Below are positions 25,945-35,218 of a DNA stretch of 64,000 nt, in pieces. Source of the stretch: JAYREN01 sp963663375. GTDB lineage: Bacteria > Acidobacteriota > Holophagae > Holophagales > Holophagaceae. A program made the position numbers and the translations under genes. The notes beneath the pieces are model-generated. The model ran no database searches, was not told the DNA's origin, and saw only the letters and a program-made list of their open reading frames with translations. Numbering within the stretch: the stretch's first letter is position 1; each line of letters starts with the position of its first letter. The DNA is taken from positions 2,108,001-2,172,000 of the forward strand of contig OY760195.1 in NCBI GenBank assembly GCA_963663375.1, read 5' to 3'.

Positions 25945-26568
25945 TCATTCGGCCATTACCACCGGCTTAAGCCCGAGGGTCTGGGCCCAGGCACGAACCT
26001 GCCGAAGGCGGAGCTGGGCCGCCCTCCGGGTGGAGAAGGGGCCCATGCGGATCCGGTGGAGCGGAACACCTGGGCTGGCGAGAGTCTCCACTCGGGACAG
26101 GCGCGCGGGCTGACCCGCGGCGGTCGTTAACTCGCCCTGGATCTCCCGGGCCCGGGCCTCGTTGGCCAGAGCGGCGAACTGGATCCAGAAGCCTGGTTCC
26201 ACCGGAGGCGGGGGTTCTTGTTCGGGCCTCGCCTCGGGTTTCGACTCGGGTTTTGATTCAGGTTTTGGCTCGACTTCCACCGCCACGGCCACGGGCACAC
26301 TCTGTCCGCCCCCGTCGTTGGTGGCGTGCAACCAGTAGACGGTGGCTTCCTGCGGCGTCACTACCCTCCGCCCCAGAGGGGCCACCTCTTCGCCGGGAGG
26401 TTCCAGGATCACCTTGGTCGCATCCTGGGTCGCCCAGGCCAGTTCCACCGGGCTTCCCGCCTTCACCGAGCGGGGCCGAGCCTCGAAGAGCAGCACCCGC
26501 GCCGACTTGGGCGCGCCCTGGCTCCACAGGAGCGTGGAGGCGACGAGACACATCCCGATCTTCCTCAT
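25945..26568 (-). CDS. Exported SPOR-domain protein
   Basis: 207 residues. A signal peptide (MRKIGMCLVASTLLWSQG) is followed by an Ig-like stretch (residues 25-95), a Pro/Glu/Lys linker (EPKPESKPESKPEARPEQ), and a C-terminal SPOR-like domain (FWIQFAALANEARAREIQGEL ... HRIRMGPFSTRRAAQLRLRQV). SPOR domains bind denuded peptidoglycan at division sites. Start overlaps the methyltransferase stop (ATGA). Confidence 0.75.
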   Translation of the reverse strand: MRKIGMCLVASTLLWSQGAPKSARVLLFEARPRSVKAGSPVELAWATQDATKVILEPPGEEVAPLGRRVVTPQEATVYWLHATNDGGGQSVPVAVAVEVEPKPESKPESKPEARPEQEPPPPVEPGFWIQFAALANEARAREIQGELTTAAGQPARLSRVETLASPGVPLHRIRMGPFSTRRAAQLRLRQVRAWAQTLGLKPVVMAE

Positions 26569-27335
26569 TTCCGCCCCCGAGTCGCCTCGTAGCAGGCGAT
26601 GCCTGCCGCCACCGCGGCATTGAGACTCTCCACCCCCTGGGTGGGAATGGCCAGGAATTTCACGGCTTCCGGCAGTTCCGTCTCCCGCCACCCATGGCCC
26701 TCGTTCCCCACCAGGATGCGCAAGGGGGCGCGGAGATCGACCTCGCCGAGGGACGCCACCCCAGGTCCGCCGTGGAGGGCATACCAGGTGCCTCCATCCA
26801 AGGGCAGCTCCACGCAGCGCCTCAAGGGCATCAGGAAGGCCGCCCCCATGGAGCCCCGCAGGGCCTTGGGGCTGAAGGGATCCGTGCAGCCGGGGCCCAG
26901 CAGCGCCTCCTGAAACCCGAAGGCCGCCGCGCTCCGCAGCACGGCCCCCAGGTTGCCGGGATCCTGGATGCCCCAGGGCACGATGACCCGCTCCGCGAGA
27001 GGTCCTGCGGATTCGGGCCCCAGTTCCATGAAGAGGGCGTGGGCCGGGGGACTCCCTGCCTCGCCCAGGTCGCGAAGGAGCGATTCCCCCAGCAAATACA
27101 CCTCCACGCCCAATTCCTTCTCCAGCGGATGGGGCTTCGCATTCTCCAGGCGCAGCCAGATGGCAGGGCGCAGACGGGCCCCGGCGGAGCTGCGGCGGGC
27201 GGCGGCCCAGGCCTCGATGAGCTTCTCCCCCAGCAGAAGGGTATGCGTCCGCCTGGCGCCTCCGGCGGAGGCCTGGGCACGGAGCACCTTGAAGCGGGGG
27301 TTGGCCCGACTGGTGAGGAGAAGGGGTGAATGCAT
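26565..27335 (-). CDS. TrmH/SpoU-family RNA 2'-O-methyltransferase
   Basis: 256 residues from ATG 27335. The SPOUT motifs are present: VPWGIQDPGNLGAVLRSAAAFG (motif 1), LRILVGNEGHGW (motif 2), and IPTQGVESLNAAVAAGIACYE (motif 3). The N-terminal segment is the RNA-binding, L30e-like substrate domain. Target could be 23S rRNA or tRNA. It is divergent from the OPT transporter gene. Confidence 0.87.
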   Translation of the reverse strand: MHSPLLLTSRANPRFKVLRAQASAGGARRTHTLLLGEKLIEAWAAARRSSAGARLRPAIWLRLENAKPHPLEKELGVEVYLLGESLLRDLGEAGSPPAHALFMELGPESAGPLAERVIVPWGIQDPGNLGAVLRSAAAFGFQEALLGPGCTDPFSPKALRGSMGAAFLMPLRRCVELPLDGGTWYALHGGPGVASLGEVDLRAPLRILVGNEGHGWRETELPEAVKFLAIPTQGVESLNAAVAAGIACYEATRGRK

Positions 27336-27467
27336 ATGACCAGGGTACGCGGGCAAAAGGCTTTTGAAAGTCAAAGCTCTGGGGTGACAATGGAATACTG
27401 CCTGAATTCAGCTCGGCCCGATGAGGGTCATTGTTTTCTGTGCCATTCACATTTTCGGGGGATCTCC

Positions 27468-29633
27468 ATGCAGCCATTCGTTCCCAGTAACCAGAACTTG
27501 AAAGAGTTCACCCTCAAGGCCGTGGTCATCGGCTTGGCGATGTCCATCATCCTGGGCGCCGCCAATGCCTACCTCGGCCTGAAGGCGGGCATGACCATTG
27601 CCGCCACCTACCCGGCGGCGGTCATCGGCATGGCCCTGATCAAGGCATTCAAGGGCAATATCCTGGAGGAGAATCTCGCCCGCACCGTGGGCAGCATCGG
27701 CGAATCCGTGGCCGCCGGCGCCATCTTCACCCTGCCGGCCTTCGTCATCAGCGGCATCTGGCCCAAGTTCTTCACCGCCGGCAACTACATGACCTCCGCC
27801 TTCATCATGTTCAGTGGCGGCCTGCTCGGCATCATGTTCGTGGCCCTCCTGCGCCGCGTGATGGTGGAAGACGCCGATCTGCCCTACCCCGAATCCCTCG
27901 CCGCCGCCGAGATCCACAAGGCCGGTCAGGGCGGTGCCTCCGGCACGGGCTTCCTCTTCAACGCCATGGGCGTCGGTGCAGCCATCCAGATCCTGAACTC
28001 CCTCAACCTCTATGCCACCACCTGGATCAAGTGGGTCACCTTCAAGTTCGCCGAATTCAAGGTGGTCAAGGGTGCCGTCGCCGTGAAGGCCCAGGGCGGC
28101 CTGGTGCTCACCAACCCCGGCATCAGCCCCGCCTTCATGGGTGTGGGCTACATCATCGGCCCCAAGCTCGGCAGCCTCACCTTTGCGGGCGGCATCATCG
28201 CCTGGGGCCTGCTGGTGCCCATCATCACCTACTTCGTGGGCCCCGCCGTGCTGCCTCAGGACGCCGCTTCCGCCGACTGGATCGCCCTTTCCAAGTCCGT
28301 TTTCGGCAACATCGTGAAGCCCATCGCCATCGGCGGCATGCTCGTGGGCTCCGGCTTCACCCTTTTCAAGATGCGCAATAGCCTCATCACTGGCTTGAAG
28401 CGCTCCATCGCCGATGTCAAGAAGGCTGCCAGCGGCGACCACACCGTGGATCGCATCGACCAGGATCTCAAGCTCACCTGGATTCTCGTGGGCATCGGCT
28501 TCGCCGCCCTCTGCACCTTCCTCATCGCGTATTTCATCTTCCACACCAACGTCCTGGTGGCCTTCGTGGCCGCCCTCCTGGCGGTGATCCTGGGCTTCTT
28601 CTTCGCCGCCGTGTCTGGCTACCTGGTGGGCATCATCGGCTCCAGCAACAACCCCATGTCCGGGCTGACTCTGACCGCGCTGGTCATCACCGCCCTCGTG
28701 ATGGTGATGCTGGGCGTCAAGGGCAATCCCGGCATCGCCGCGGTGCTGGGCGTCGCAGCTATCGTCTGCGTCTCCAGCGGCGTCGCGGGCGAGATGCTGC
28801 AGGACCTCAAGGCCGGTCACATCCTGGGCGGCACCCCCTGGCGCATGGAAGTGGGCGATATCCTGGGCGTGATCCTCAGCGCCGGGCTCCTCTTCCTGCC
28901 CCTGGTAGTTCTCCACGAGGGCTCCATCAAGAAGGCCGCCACCGAAGAACTCAACAAGCGCCAGGCCAGCCAGGTGCAGGTCGTGCACTACGAGGGCGAG
29001 CGCCGTCCCGACCTGAAGGGCGACCACACTCTGGCCCAGATCAAGGCCATGGACCCCGATAGCCAGAAGGAAGTGCTGGGCCTCGATGCCGGTTTCGGCA
29101 GCACGGAATTGTCCGCCCCCCAGGCGGGCCTCATGGCCGATCTCAGCCGCGGCATCGTGGAAGGCAAGATGCAGTGGGCGCTCATCGTCGTCGGCATGCT
29201 CATGGGCCTCGGCCTCGTGCTCATGCAGGTGCGCAGCCCCATGATCGTGAGCGTGGGCATGTATCTGCCCTTCGGCACCACCTTCGCCATCTGCCTGGGC
29301 GGCCTGATCAAGGGCGTCGTGGAGAAGCTCGGGGAGAAGAAGGGCTTCAATGACGCCCAGAAGACCCGGGTGGAGAACGTGGGCGTGCTGGTGGCCGCGG
29401 GCCTCATCGCCGGCGAGGCCCTGGTGGGTCTGCTCTTCGCCACCTTCCAGTTCTTCGACGTGAAGTACCAGCTCAATGCCCTGATCTGGGGACGGGACGC
29501 CCTGGGCAATGCCCTTCCTCCCGGCGCCTTCTGGATCAGCCTGATCATCCTGGCCATCGTGGCCACCGTGTTGATTCGGGTGCCCATGAAGAACCCCGGC
29601 AGCCCCGACCAGCCCGCGCCCCCCAAGGCGTAG
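27468..29633 (+). CDS. OPT-family oligopeptide/metal-chelate transporter
   Basis: 721 residues with 14 or more hydrophobic segments. Family features include the opening FTLKAVVIGLAMSIILGAANAYLGLKAGMTIAATYPAAVIGMAL, NPGISPAFMGVGYIIGPK, and SSNNPMSGLTLTAL. It imports oligopeptides or peptide-like siderophores by proton symport. Start 27468 has GGGGGA seven bases before it; upstream codons in frame look non-coding. A very strong hairpin follows the stop. Confidence 0.87.
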   Translation: MQPFVPSNQNLKEFTLKAVVIGLAMSIILGAANAYLGLKAGMTIAATYPAAVIGMALIKAFKGNILEENLARTVGSIGESVAAGAIFTLPAFVISGIWPKFFTAGNYMTSAFIMFSGGLLGIMFVALLRRVMVEDADLPYPESLAAAEIHKAGQGGASGTGFLFNAMGVGAAIQILNSLNLYATTWIKWVTFKFAEFKVVKGAVAVKAQGGLVLTNPGISPAFMGVGYIIGPKLGSLTFAGGIIAWGLLVPIITYFVGPAVLPQDAASADWIALSKSVFGNIVKPIAIGGMLVGSGFTLFKMRNSLITGLKRSIADVKKAASGDHTVDRIDQDLKLTWILVGIGFAALCTFLIAYFIFHTNVLVAFVAALLAVILGFFFAAVSGYLVGIIGSSNNPMSGLTLTALVITALVMVMLGVKGNPGIAAVLGVAAIVCVSSGVAGEMLQDLKAGHILGGTPWRMEVGDILGVILSAGLLFLPLVVLHEGSIKKAATEELNKRQASQVQVVHYEGERRPDLKGDHTLAQIKAMDPDSQKEVLGLDAGFGSTELSAPQAGLMADLSRGIVEGKMQWALIVVGMLMGLGLVLMQVRSPMIVSVGMYLPFGTTFAICLGGLIKGVVEKLGEKKGFNDAQKTRVENVGVLVAAGLIAGEALVGLLFATFQFFDVKYQLNALIWGRDALGNALPPGAFWISLIILAIVATVLIRVPMKNPGSPDQPAPPKA

Positions 29634-29640
29634 CGCCTTT

Positions 29641-29674
29641 CAGAACAAGGGCCCCGATCGGGGCCCTTGTTCTG
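29641..29674 (+). terminator. Perfect 15-bp hairpin after the OPT gene
   Basis: CAGAACAAGGGCCCC, loop GATC, then GGGGCCCTTGTTCTG. It begins eight bases after the stop and is followed by AATATT rather than a long T run. Confidence 0.65.
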
Positions 29675-29693
29675 AATATTGAGGAATACCAAG

Positions 29694-30035
29694 ATGACAA
29701 AGCCCCCCAGGACCCTGAATGAGATGCTGGCCGCCGTGCCCCAGCACGCTGTGGAGCATGTGGTGCGCGAAGACGGCCTCTTCACGCTCCTGCGCCCCAA
29801 GTTCATGAGCCCCCGCCTCCAGTGGCTGCAGCGCCTGATCCAGCGCCGCCACTTCAAGGTGCGCCTGGATGCCGTCGGCACCTGCCTCTGGGCCCACATG
29901 GATGGAGAACGCACCGGCTATGAGCTAGTGGAAATTCTCCGCCTGGCCTTCGGTGAAAAGGTCGAACCCGCCGACGAGCGCACGGCGAAGTTCCTGCTGC
30001 AACTGACAGAGGGCCAGTTCATTACCTTGAAGTAA
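29694..30035 (+). CDS. Stand-alone PqqD-like protein
   Basis: 113 residues. The C-terminal half shows the PqqD winged-helix pattern: VRLDAVGTCLWAHMDGERTGYELVEIL and later RTAKFLLQLTEGQFITL. PqqD-like folds bind leader peptides (RiPP recognition element), but no PQQ or other RiPP gene is adjacent and the lanthipeptide island is 6 kb away, so its partner is unknown. Start 29694 follows GAGG. Confidence 0.65.
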   Translation: MTKPPRTLNEMLAAVPQHAVEHVVREDGLFTLLRPKFMSPRLQWLQRLIQRRHFKVRLDAVGTCLWAHMDGERTGYELVEILRLAFGEKVEPADERTAKFLLQLTEGQFITLK

Positions 30036-30073
30036 ATCACGCAAACCACACTCCCCAGTCATTGGAGAAACCC

Positions 30074-30646
30074 GTGAAACTTGCTTTGGCCTTCGTTCTT
30101 CCCCTTGCCCTGAACGCCACGACGCCTCTTCCCTACTGGAGCATCCAGCTTGGCGCGATCCGGGGAAACCAATTCGGTTCCCTAGAGAACCGCCTCGGAA
30201 CGCAGGCGGCAATCCAGTTCACCAAACCGCTTTCGGAACGACAAGATCTTCGGTTCGGCTTGGAAGCCTTCTGGGTCAACGGCAAGGAAGTCCCTGCCCA
30301 GATCGGGAACTGGGGCACATGGCCCTTGCAAATCTTGGATACCGGAACAATGCGGGATCGCATCAACGCTCAACTGCTCAGCCTCGATTACCGTTTCCAT
30401 TTTTCTCGCAGTGGCACAGGGCCCTATCTGGTCGCAGGGCTGGTGGGGGGACGCTACGAATGGTCCAGCACCTTTACGGGCGCCACGAACCAACTGACCG
30501 GCCATGAGGCAGGCCTGAAATGGGGGGGCAGCCCGGGTATCGGCTTTCAGTTCCGCCGAACCTTCGCCATAGAGCTGCGTTTGCGTGGACTCCAAAACGC
30601 AGAACCTGCCGACCATTACCTGCTGGGAATGTCCTACCGCTTCTGA
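30074..30646 (+). CDS. Small outer-membrane beta-barrel protein
   Basis: 190 residues, GTG start with GGAG six bases upstream. A signal peptide (VKLALAFVLPLALNATT) is followed by alternating amphipathic strands, and the protein ends in MSYRF with the terminal aromatic residue expected for barrel assembly. It resembles eight-stranded OmpW/OmpX-sized barrels; substrate unknown. Confidence 0.65.
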   Translation: MKLALAFVLPLALNATTPLPYWSIQLGAIRGNQFGSLENRLGTQAAIQFTKPLSERQDLRFGLEAFWVNGKEVPAQIGNWGTWPLQILDTGTMRDRINAQLLSLDYRFHFSRSGTGPYLVAGLVGGRYEWSSTFTGATNQLTGHEAGLKWGGSPGIGFQFRRTFAIELRLRGLQNAEPADHYLLGMSYRF

Positions 30647-30656
30647 ACCAGATCTA

Positions 30657-30682
30657 TACGAGGCCGCATTCGCGGCCTCGTA
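30657..30682. terminator. Bidirectional hairpin between the barrel gene and ftsZ
   Basis: TACGAGGCCGC / GCGGCCTCGTA with loop ATTC, an 11-bp perfect stem in the gap between two convergent genes. Confidence 0.7.
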
Positions 30683-30691
30683 TCATGAAAC

Positions 30692-31918
30692 CTATTCGAT
30701 CCCCAGTCTTCCCTGGGTCATGCGGATGATGGCGGGCACGTGGAGATCATCCCCCATGCCCATCACCTCGCCGCTGGGGGTGGGCCCCTGGGGCAAGAGT
30801 CGAGTAGGCGTGGCGGGCGGGGGCATTTCCACAGAGGCCGCAGAAGTATTATCCCCGTAGACGGGGCCCGTGTTCACCTTGGGCGTGGGAACGGGGGCGA
30901 CCAATGCGAGTTCCTGACGGGGCGCCGGCATGAACTGGGGCTCGGCGACGAGATCGAAGCCCGAGGCGAGCACGGTGATCAGGGCCTTGTCCTCCAGCTC
31001 CGGGGCTTCCACCTGGCAGATCTTGATATCGGCCTGGCCCTGGTAGTGCTCCTGGAGATAGCGCATGGCCGTCTCCACGGCAGAGAGCTCCACCCGATCC
31101 CAGTCGGCGGTGATGGAGACGATGACCTGGGTGGCGATGCCGGAGGCGGAACGCTCCAGCAGGGGGCAGTCCAGGGCCTTCTGCAGCGCGTCCAGGATGG
31201 CTTCCTCACCGCGGCCCTGACCGGTGCCGATGAGGGCCTCCCGGCCATTGCGCAGCACCGCTTCCACATCGGCAAAGTCGCCGTTGAGGGTGCCGGGACG
31301 CAGGATGAGATCCGTGATGCCGCGCACGCCCTGGATCAGCACACCATCGGCTACCCGGAAGGCCTCCTTGGTCTTCACGTTGCGGTCGCAGAGGGCCAAG
31401 AGCTTGTCGTTGGACACGGCGATCAGGGTATCGGCGGTGTCCCGGAGATTCTCCATGCCTGCGGCGGCCTTGGCGGCCTTGCCGGGGCCTTCCCAGCGAA
31501 AGGGCGTGAGCACCACCGCCACCGTGAGGGCGCCGATCTCCCGGGCACAGCCCGCGATGATGGGCGCTGCCCCCGTGCCGGTGCCGCCGCCCATGCCCGC
31601 GGTGATGAAGACCATGTCCGCGCCCTGGAGGCTGGCCAGGATCTCGTCCCGACTCTCTTCGGCGGCGAGGCTGCCCCGTTCGGCGTTACCGCCGGCGCCG
31701 AGGCCACGCATGCTCATGGGCCCCAGGGGAATCTTGACGTGGGCCTGGCTGGTGGCGAGGCTCTGCTGGTCCGTATTCATGGCGATGAGCTGTACGCCGG
31801 CGACATTGCTCTGGACCATGCGATCCAGGGCATTGCAGCCCGCGCCGCCCACGCCCACCACCTTGATGTTGGCGCCAGGGAGATGCACGGGACTGGGGAG
31901 GAAGGGGACCTCGGCCAT
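30692..31918 (-). CDS. ftsZ: Cell division GTPase FtsZ
   Basis: 408 residues. GTP-binding motifs are clear: IKVVGVGGAGCNALDRM, FITAGMGGGTGTGAAPIIAG (tubulin signature), and NGDFADVEAVL in the T7-loop region. A linker leads to a conserved C-terminal peptide, HVPAIIRMTQGRLGIE, which binds FtsA. It polymerises into the Z ring. Start 31918 has GGAG six bases upstream; ftsA ends 23 bases earlier. Confidence 0.95.
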   Translation of the reverse strand: MAEVPFLPSPVHLPGANIKVVGVGGAGCNALDRMVQSNVAGVQLIAMNTDQQSLATSQAHVKIPLGPMSMRGLGAGGNAERGSLAAEESRDEILASLQGADMVFITAGMGGGTGTGAAPIIAGCAREIGALTVAVVLTPFRWEGPGKAAKAAAGMENLRDTADTLIAVSNDKLLALCDRNVKTKEAFRVADGVLIQGVRGITDLILRPGTLNGDFADVEAVLRNGREALIGTGQGRGEEAILDALQKALDCPLLERSASGIATQVIVSITADWDRVELSAVETAMRYLQEHYQGQADIKICQVEAPELEDKALITVLASGFDLVAEPQFMPAPRQELALVAPVPTPKVNTGPVYGDNTSAASVEMPPPATPTRLLPQGPTPSGEVMGMGDDLHVPAIIRMTQGRLGIE

Positions 31919-31941
31919 GGAGACTCCGTCGGAATGCATGT

Positions 31942-33159
31942 TCACAACCATTTCTTGAACTTGTCGAGGAAACCGCCGGTGCTGCGGGCGGCGCGACCGG
32001 AGGCGTCGTTCATTTCCCGGTGCAGGGACTTCACGGCGCCCAGGGCGTTGGTGTAGAGGGGATTGCCCATGACCTGGGGCAGGCCCTGGATGCCCGCCAC
32101 CTTGCCCAGCACGACCCGAGGACGCCCCAGGATGTTCTGGGCCAGGATCGGCAGGCAGGGCAGCAGGGCGCCGCCTCCCACCAGGTGGACCCCGCCATGG
32201 ATCTCGTGCATGAGACCGCTGCGACCGATCTCCGCGAGCACCATGTTGAGCAGCTCGATGGCCCGGGCGTGCAGCACCTCCGCCAGTTCCCGTCGAGAGA
32301 CCATGCGGCCTTCTTCTTCCAGCTCGATCTGCTCGGAGGCATCCACCTGGGTGGGCAGGGCCGTGCCGTACACCCGCTTGATGCGCTCGGCCACGCTGAT
32401 GCCGCCCAGGTGCTTGGTGATCTCCAGATCCTTGGTGAAGTGCTGGCCGCCGATGGGAATCACCGCCGAATGGCAGAGCGAGCCGCGGATGAAGACCCCC
32501 AGGTGGGTGAGCTGATCGCCGATGTCCACCACCACGGCGCCATTCTCCGCATCCTCCCGGGAGAGCACGGCCTCGGCGCTGGCCAGGGGCGAGTAGATGA
32601 GCTTGGCCCCCTGAAGGGAGGAGAGGTGCATGGCGCGATGAATGTTCTCCAGCACCGAGCCCGGCGCCACGATGATGCGGATCTCCGCCTCCAGCGTGTC
32701 GCCCACCATGTTCACGGGGTTCTTGATCTCCCGCTGGCCCTTGATGTGGAACATCTGCGGGATGCGATGGAGAACGGTCTCTTCCTTGGCCAGCTTGCAG
32801 GCGTTGGTGGCCTGTTCCATCACCCGGTCACGATCGGCCACGGTGATGACCCGATCGGGATTGGAGATGGTGATGGAATCTCGGAGATTCTCGCCCTTGA
32901 ACTGAATGCCGTCCACGGACACGCATATGCCGCTGAGGGCCGTCTGGCCCGCGGTGCGCATGGCCTCTTCCACCACACGGTTCACCGCCCCCACGGCTAG
33001 ATTGATGTCCGTGATCTCGCCCTGGCGGATGCCGCCCTCGGAACTGGCGATGCTGGCCCCGGTGACGCTGAGCCCGCCTCCCTCTTCCTGGACCGCGACG
33101 ACCGCGACGACTTTGCTTGCTCCGAGATCCAGACCGAGGAGTACGGCGGGTTGCACCAT
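31942..33159 (-). CDS. ftsA: Cell division protein FtsA
   Basis: 405 residues, actin-like ATPase. It opens with VLLGLDLGASKVVAVVAV (phosphate 1), has NGAVVVDIGDQLTHLGVF (phosphate 2) and GGVHLVGGGALLP (adenosine motif), and ends in an amphipathic helix, FLDKFKKWL, that anchors it to the membrane. It tethers FtsZ. The 326-base gap to ftsQ upstream is unusual and holds a structured element. Confidence 0.94.
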   Translation of the reverse strand: MVQPAVLLGLDLGASKVVAVVAVQEEGGGLSVTGASIASSEGGIRQGEITDINLAVGAVNRVVEEAMRTAGQTALSGICVSVDGIQFKGENLRDSITISNPDRVITVADRDRVMEQATNACKLAKEETVLHRIPQMFHIKGQREIKNPVNMVGDTLEAEIRIIVAPGSVLENIHRAMHLSSLQGAKLIYSPLASAEAVLSREDAENGAVVVDIGDQLTHLGVFIRGSLCHSAVIPIGGQHFTKDLEITKHLGGISVAERIKRVYGTALPTQVDASEQIELEEEGRMVSRRELAEVLHARAIELLNMVLAEIGRSGLMHEIHGGVHLVGGGALLPCLPILAQNILGRPRVVLGKVAGIQGLPQVMGNPLYTNALGAVKSLHREMNDASGRAARSTGGFLDKFKKWL

Positions 33160-33485
33160 GTGGGTTCCTAGTTCCTTTCCCTGATCATACCCGCATGGAG
33201 CCTGGAAATTCGAGCCCCGGAGCCCGTCCATGTATTATCCCGGGCCGCGCTGGGGTGCCAGCCGAGCGAGGCAAGGAAGGCGACGAAGGCCTTGGTGGAC
33301 CCAAGGACGAGGAGCCTGACGCAGCATCGCGACGGCTGGCGCCCTAGCCCGAAGGGTTGAGCGCAAAGGGCTCGCTGGCTGTGTCGGCGCGTTCGGACGA
33401 TGGACCTGCATCGCCTCTCACGCGCCTTCGTGCCATCCAGCCCTTTGCACTCAACGCGGCTCCCGGAGAATACATGGACGGGCTC
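33160..33485. repeat. Structured non-coding element between ftsQ and ftsA
   Basis: No credible gene here. Two adjacent inverted repeats are seen. The first spans about 33253-33342, with outer arms GGTGCCAGCCG / CGGCTGGCGCC and apex CCTTGG-TGGA-CCAAGG. The second spans about 33354-33453, with arms GTTGAGCGCAAAGGGCT / AGCCCTTTGCACTCAAC. It may be a dispersed repeat that entered the division cluster. Confidence 0.5.
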
Positions 33486-34280
33486 CTAGGGTTTGTCGTT
33501 CTGGGCCTTCGGCGGCACCGTTTCCTCCAGATCCCCCGCCACCACATCCCCATCCCAGCGGAGGTCGAAGTACCGCACCCGAGCTAGCTCCTCGCCCTTG
33601 GCATAGCGTTCGAGGTAGATGGCCTGGAAGTCGGGAATGTTCTTGGCGGGGTCGTGCTTCGAGAGGTAGATTGGCGCCTTGAGGCCCTCCAGGAAGGCCA
33701 CGGGGCCCCGAGGGCTCCAGCGGAGTTCCGAGATCCGCTCATAGAAATCCTTCTGTCGGTCCCGCAGCACCGAGGCCGTGCGGATCAGCGCCACGATGGA
33801 TTCGTCGCTCTGGCTCGGGGGATCGGCAACCACGGGAATGGGCAGCAGATTGCTCTGGTTCACCCGATCCAGCAGCACCCCATCGTCCGCCAGGAGAAAG
33901 ACCCCCGTGGACCGCGCCAGCCAGAGGAGGGGCTGGCGCTCCTCCAGCACCAGGCTGAGGCGGTCGGGAGGGTCGCGGCGGATGATCAGCCCCTTCACCC
34001 AGCGCCGCGCCTCCAGGGTGGTCCGCAGCTTTTCGGCATCAAACCAGAACAGCGGCTTTCCCAGGCAGAGATCATTGGCCACCCGCTGTACCTCCGCCAG
34101 GCGCTCGCCCCGGCAGCCCGTGATGTTCACCGCCTCGATGGTGAGCCGCTGAAGCCCCAGGTAGCGCTGCCCCAGCTCCAGCACCCCCCATCCCGCCCCC
34201 GCCACCAGTGCGACCACGATGACCACCCGCACCCAGGGAAACCAGGGCCGCGAGGGGCGGGTTTTAGGAACGAATGCCAT
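33486..34280 (-). CDS. ftsQ: Cell division protein FtsQ
   Basis: 264 residues. A short basic cytoplasmic tail, one membrane span (VRVVIVVALVAGAGWGVLEL), then a POTRA domain (LQRLTIEAVNITGCRGERLAEVQRV) and the FtsQ/DivIB beta domain (LVLEERQPLLWLARSTGVFLLADDGVLLD). It links early and late divisome proteins. Between murB and ftsA, as in many dcw clusters. Confidence 0.88.
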   Translation of the reverse strand: MAFVPKTRPSRPWFPWVRVVIVVALVAGAGWGVLELGQRYLGLQRLTIEAVNITGCRGERLAEVQRVANDLCLGKPLFWFDAEKLRTTLEARRWVKGLIIRRDPPDRLSLVLEERQPLLWLARSTGVFLLADDGVLLDRVNQSNLLPIPVVADPPSQSDESIVALIRTASVLRDRQKDFYERISELRWSPRGPVAFLEGLKAPIYLSKHDPAKNIPDFQAIYLERYAKGEELARVRYFDLRWDGDVVAGDLEETVPPKAQNDKP

Positions 34281-34316
34281 AACGCCAGCGTACCCCAAAC
34301 GGGAGACCCCAGTGGT

Positions 34317-35204
34317 TCAGCTTCGCCAGACTTCCACTTCGGGCTGCAGATCCACGCCGAGGATCTGAAATACCCCTTCGTGGACTCGAACCATGAGTTC
34401 CGCGAAGTCCTCGGGTGTGGCGTGCCCGTGGTTCACCAGGAAATTCGCATGTTCCGGGCTCACCTCGGCATCGCCGATGCGCAGGCCCTTGAGGCCCGCG
34501 GCCTCGATGAGGCGCCCGGCGCTCTGGTCGGGGAGGTTCTTGAAGATGCAGCCCGCGTTGCGCTTGCTCTTGGGTTGGCTGGTGCCCCGCCTGGCCCGAT
34601 GCTCGGCCATCTGGGCGCGGATGCGGGTGGGGTCGCCTTCTACCAGGCGGGCCGTGGCGGAGAGCACCACATGGCCCGGGGTGAACCAACTTCCCCGGTA
34701 GCAGAACTCCCCAGCCTCGGGGGCCTTCTCCACCAGATCGCCCTCGGGGGTGAGGAAGCGGTAGCGGGCCAGGACCTGCACCCACTCGCCGCCATGGGCC
34801 CCCGCGTTCATGCGGATGGCGCCGCCCAGACTGCCGGGGATGCCGCTGGCCCATTCCAGGCCGGAGAGGCCTTCCGTGGCCGCGGCCTCCGCCAGGGCGA
34901 TGTGACCGTGACTGGCGGGGGCAGTCAATTCCAGGCCAAGCAGCTGGGCCTTGGCTCCCAGGCGGAGCCGCAGCACGGGGGTCTCGATATCCCCTAGCAC
35001 CACCAGGTTGGACCCGCCTCCCAACACGCGATAGGGCAGGTCCTCCCGGTGGCAGGTGCGCACGAAGGCCTGGGCCTGGGCCTCGGTGGTGGGCTCGAAG
35101 AGCCAACGGCAGAAGCCACCCACCCCCAAGGTGGTGAGACGCGCGAAGGGCACGTCCCGCGTGTGCGGGACGTTCAGGAGTTCATCCGGGAAGGGGCGCG
35201 CCAT
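34317..35204 (-). CDS. murB: UDP-N-acetylmuramate dehydrogenase
   Basis: About 295 residues. FAD-binding and catalytic features: TTLGVGGFCRWLFEP, LPYRVLGGGSNLVVL, EWASGIPGSLGGAIRMNAGAHGGE, RNAGCIFKN (catalytic Cys or Ser position, as in type II MurB), and the C-terminal Glu in PEVEVW. It reduces the enolpyruvyl group during peptidoglycan precursor synthesis. An ATG at 35222 overlapping the ogt stop is an alternative start. Confidence 0.93.
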   Translation of the reverse strand: MARPFPDELLNVPHTRDVPFARLTTLGVGGFCRWLFEPTTEAQAQAFVRTCHREDLPYRVLGGGSNLVVLGDIETPVLRLRLGAKAQLLGLELTAPASHGHIALAEAAATEGLSGLEWASGIPGSLGGAIRMNAGAHGGEWVQVLARYRFLTPEGDLVEKAPEAGEFCYRGSWFTPGHVVLSATARLVEGDPTRIRAQMAEHRARRGTSQPKSKRNAGCIFKNLPDQSAGRLIEAAGLKGLRIGDAEVSPEHANFLVNHGHATPEDFAELMVRVHEGVFQILGVDLQPEVEVWRS

Positions 35205-35218
35205 GGACTTCCAGTATC

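Noticed and set aside
27447..29027. Minus-strand open frame of 526 codons opposite the OPT gene
   Set aside because: Low-complexity Gly/Asp/Glu/His composition and no family signal; antisense shadow of the OPT gene.
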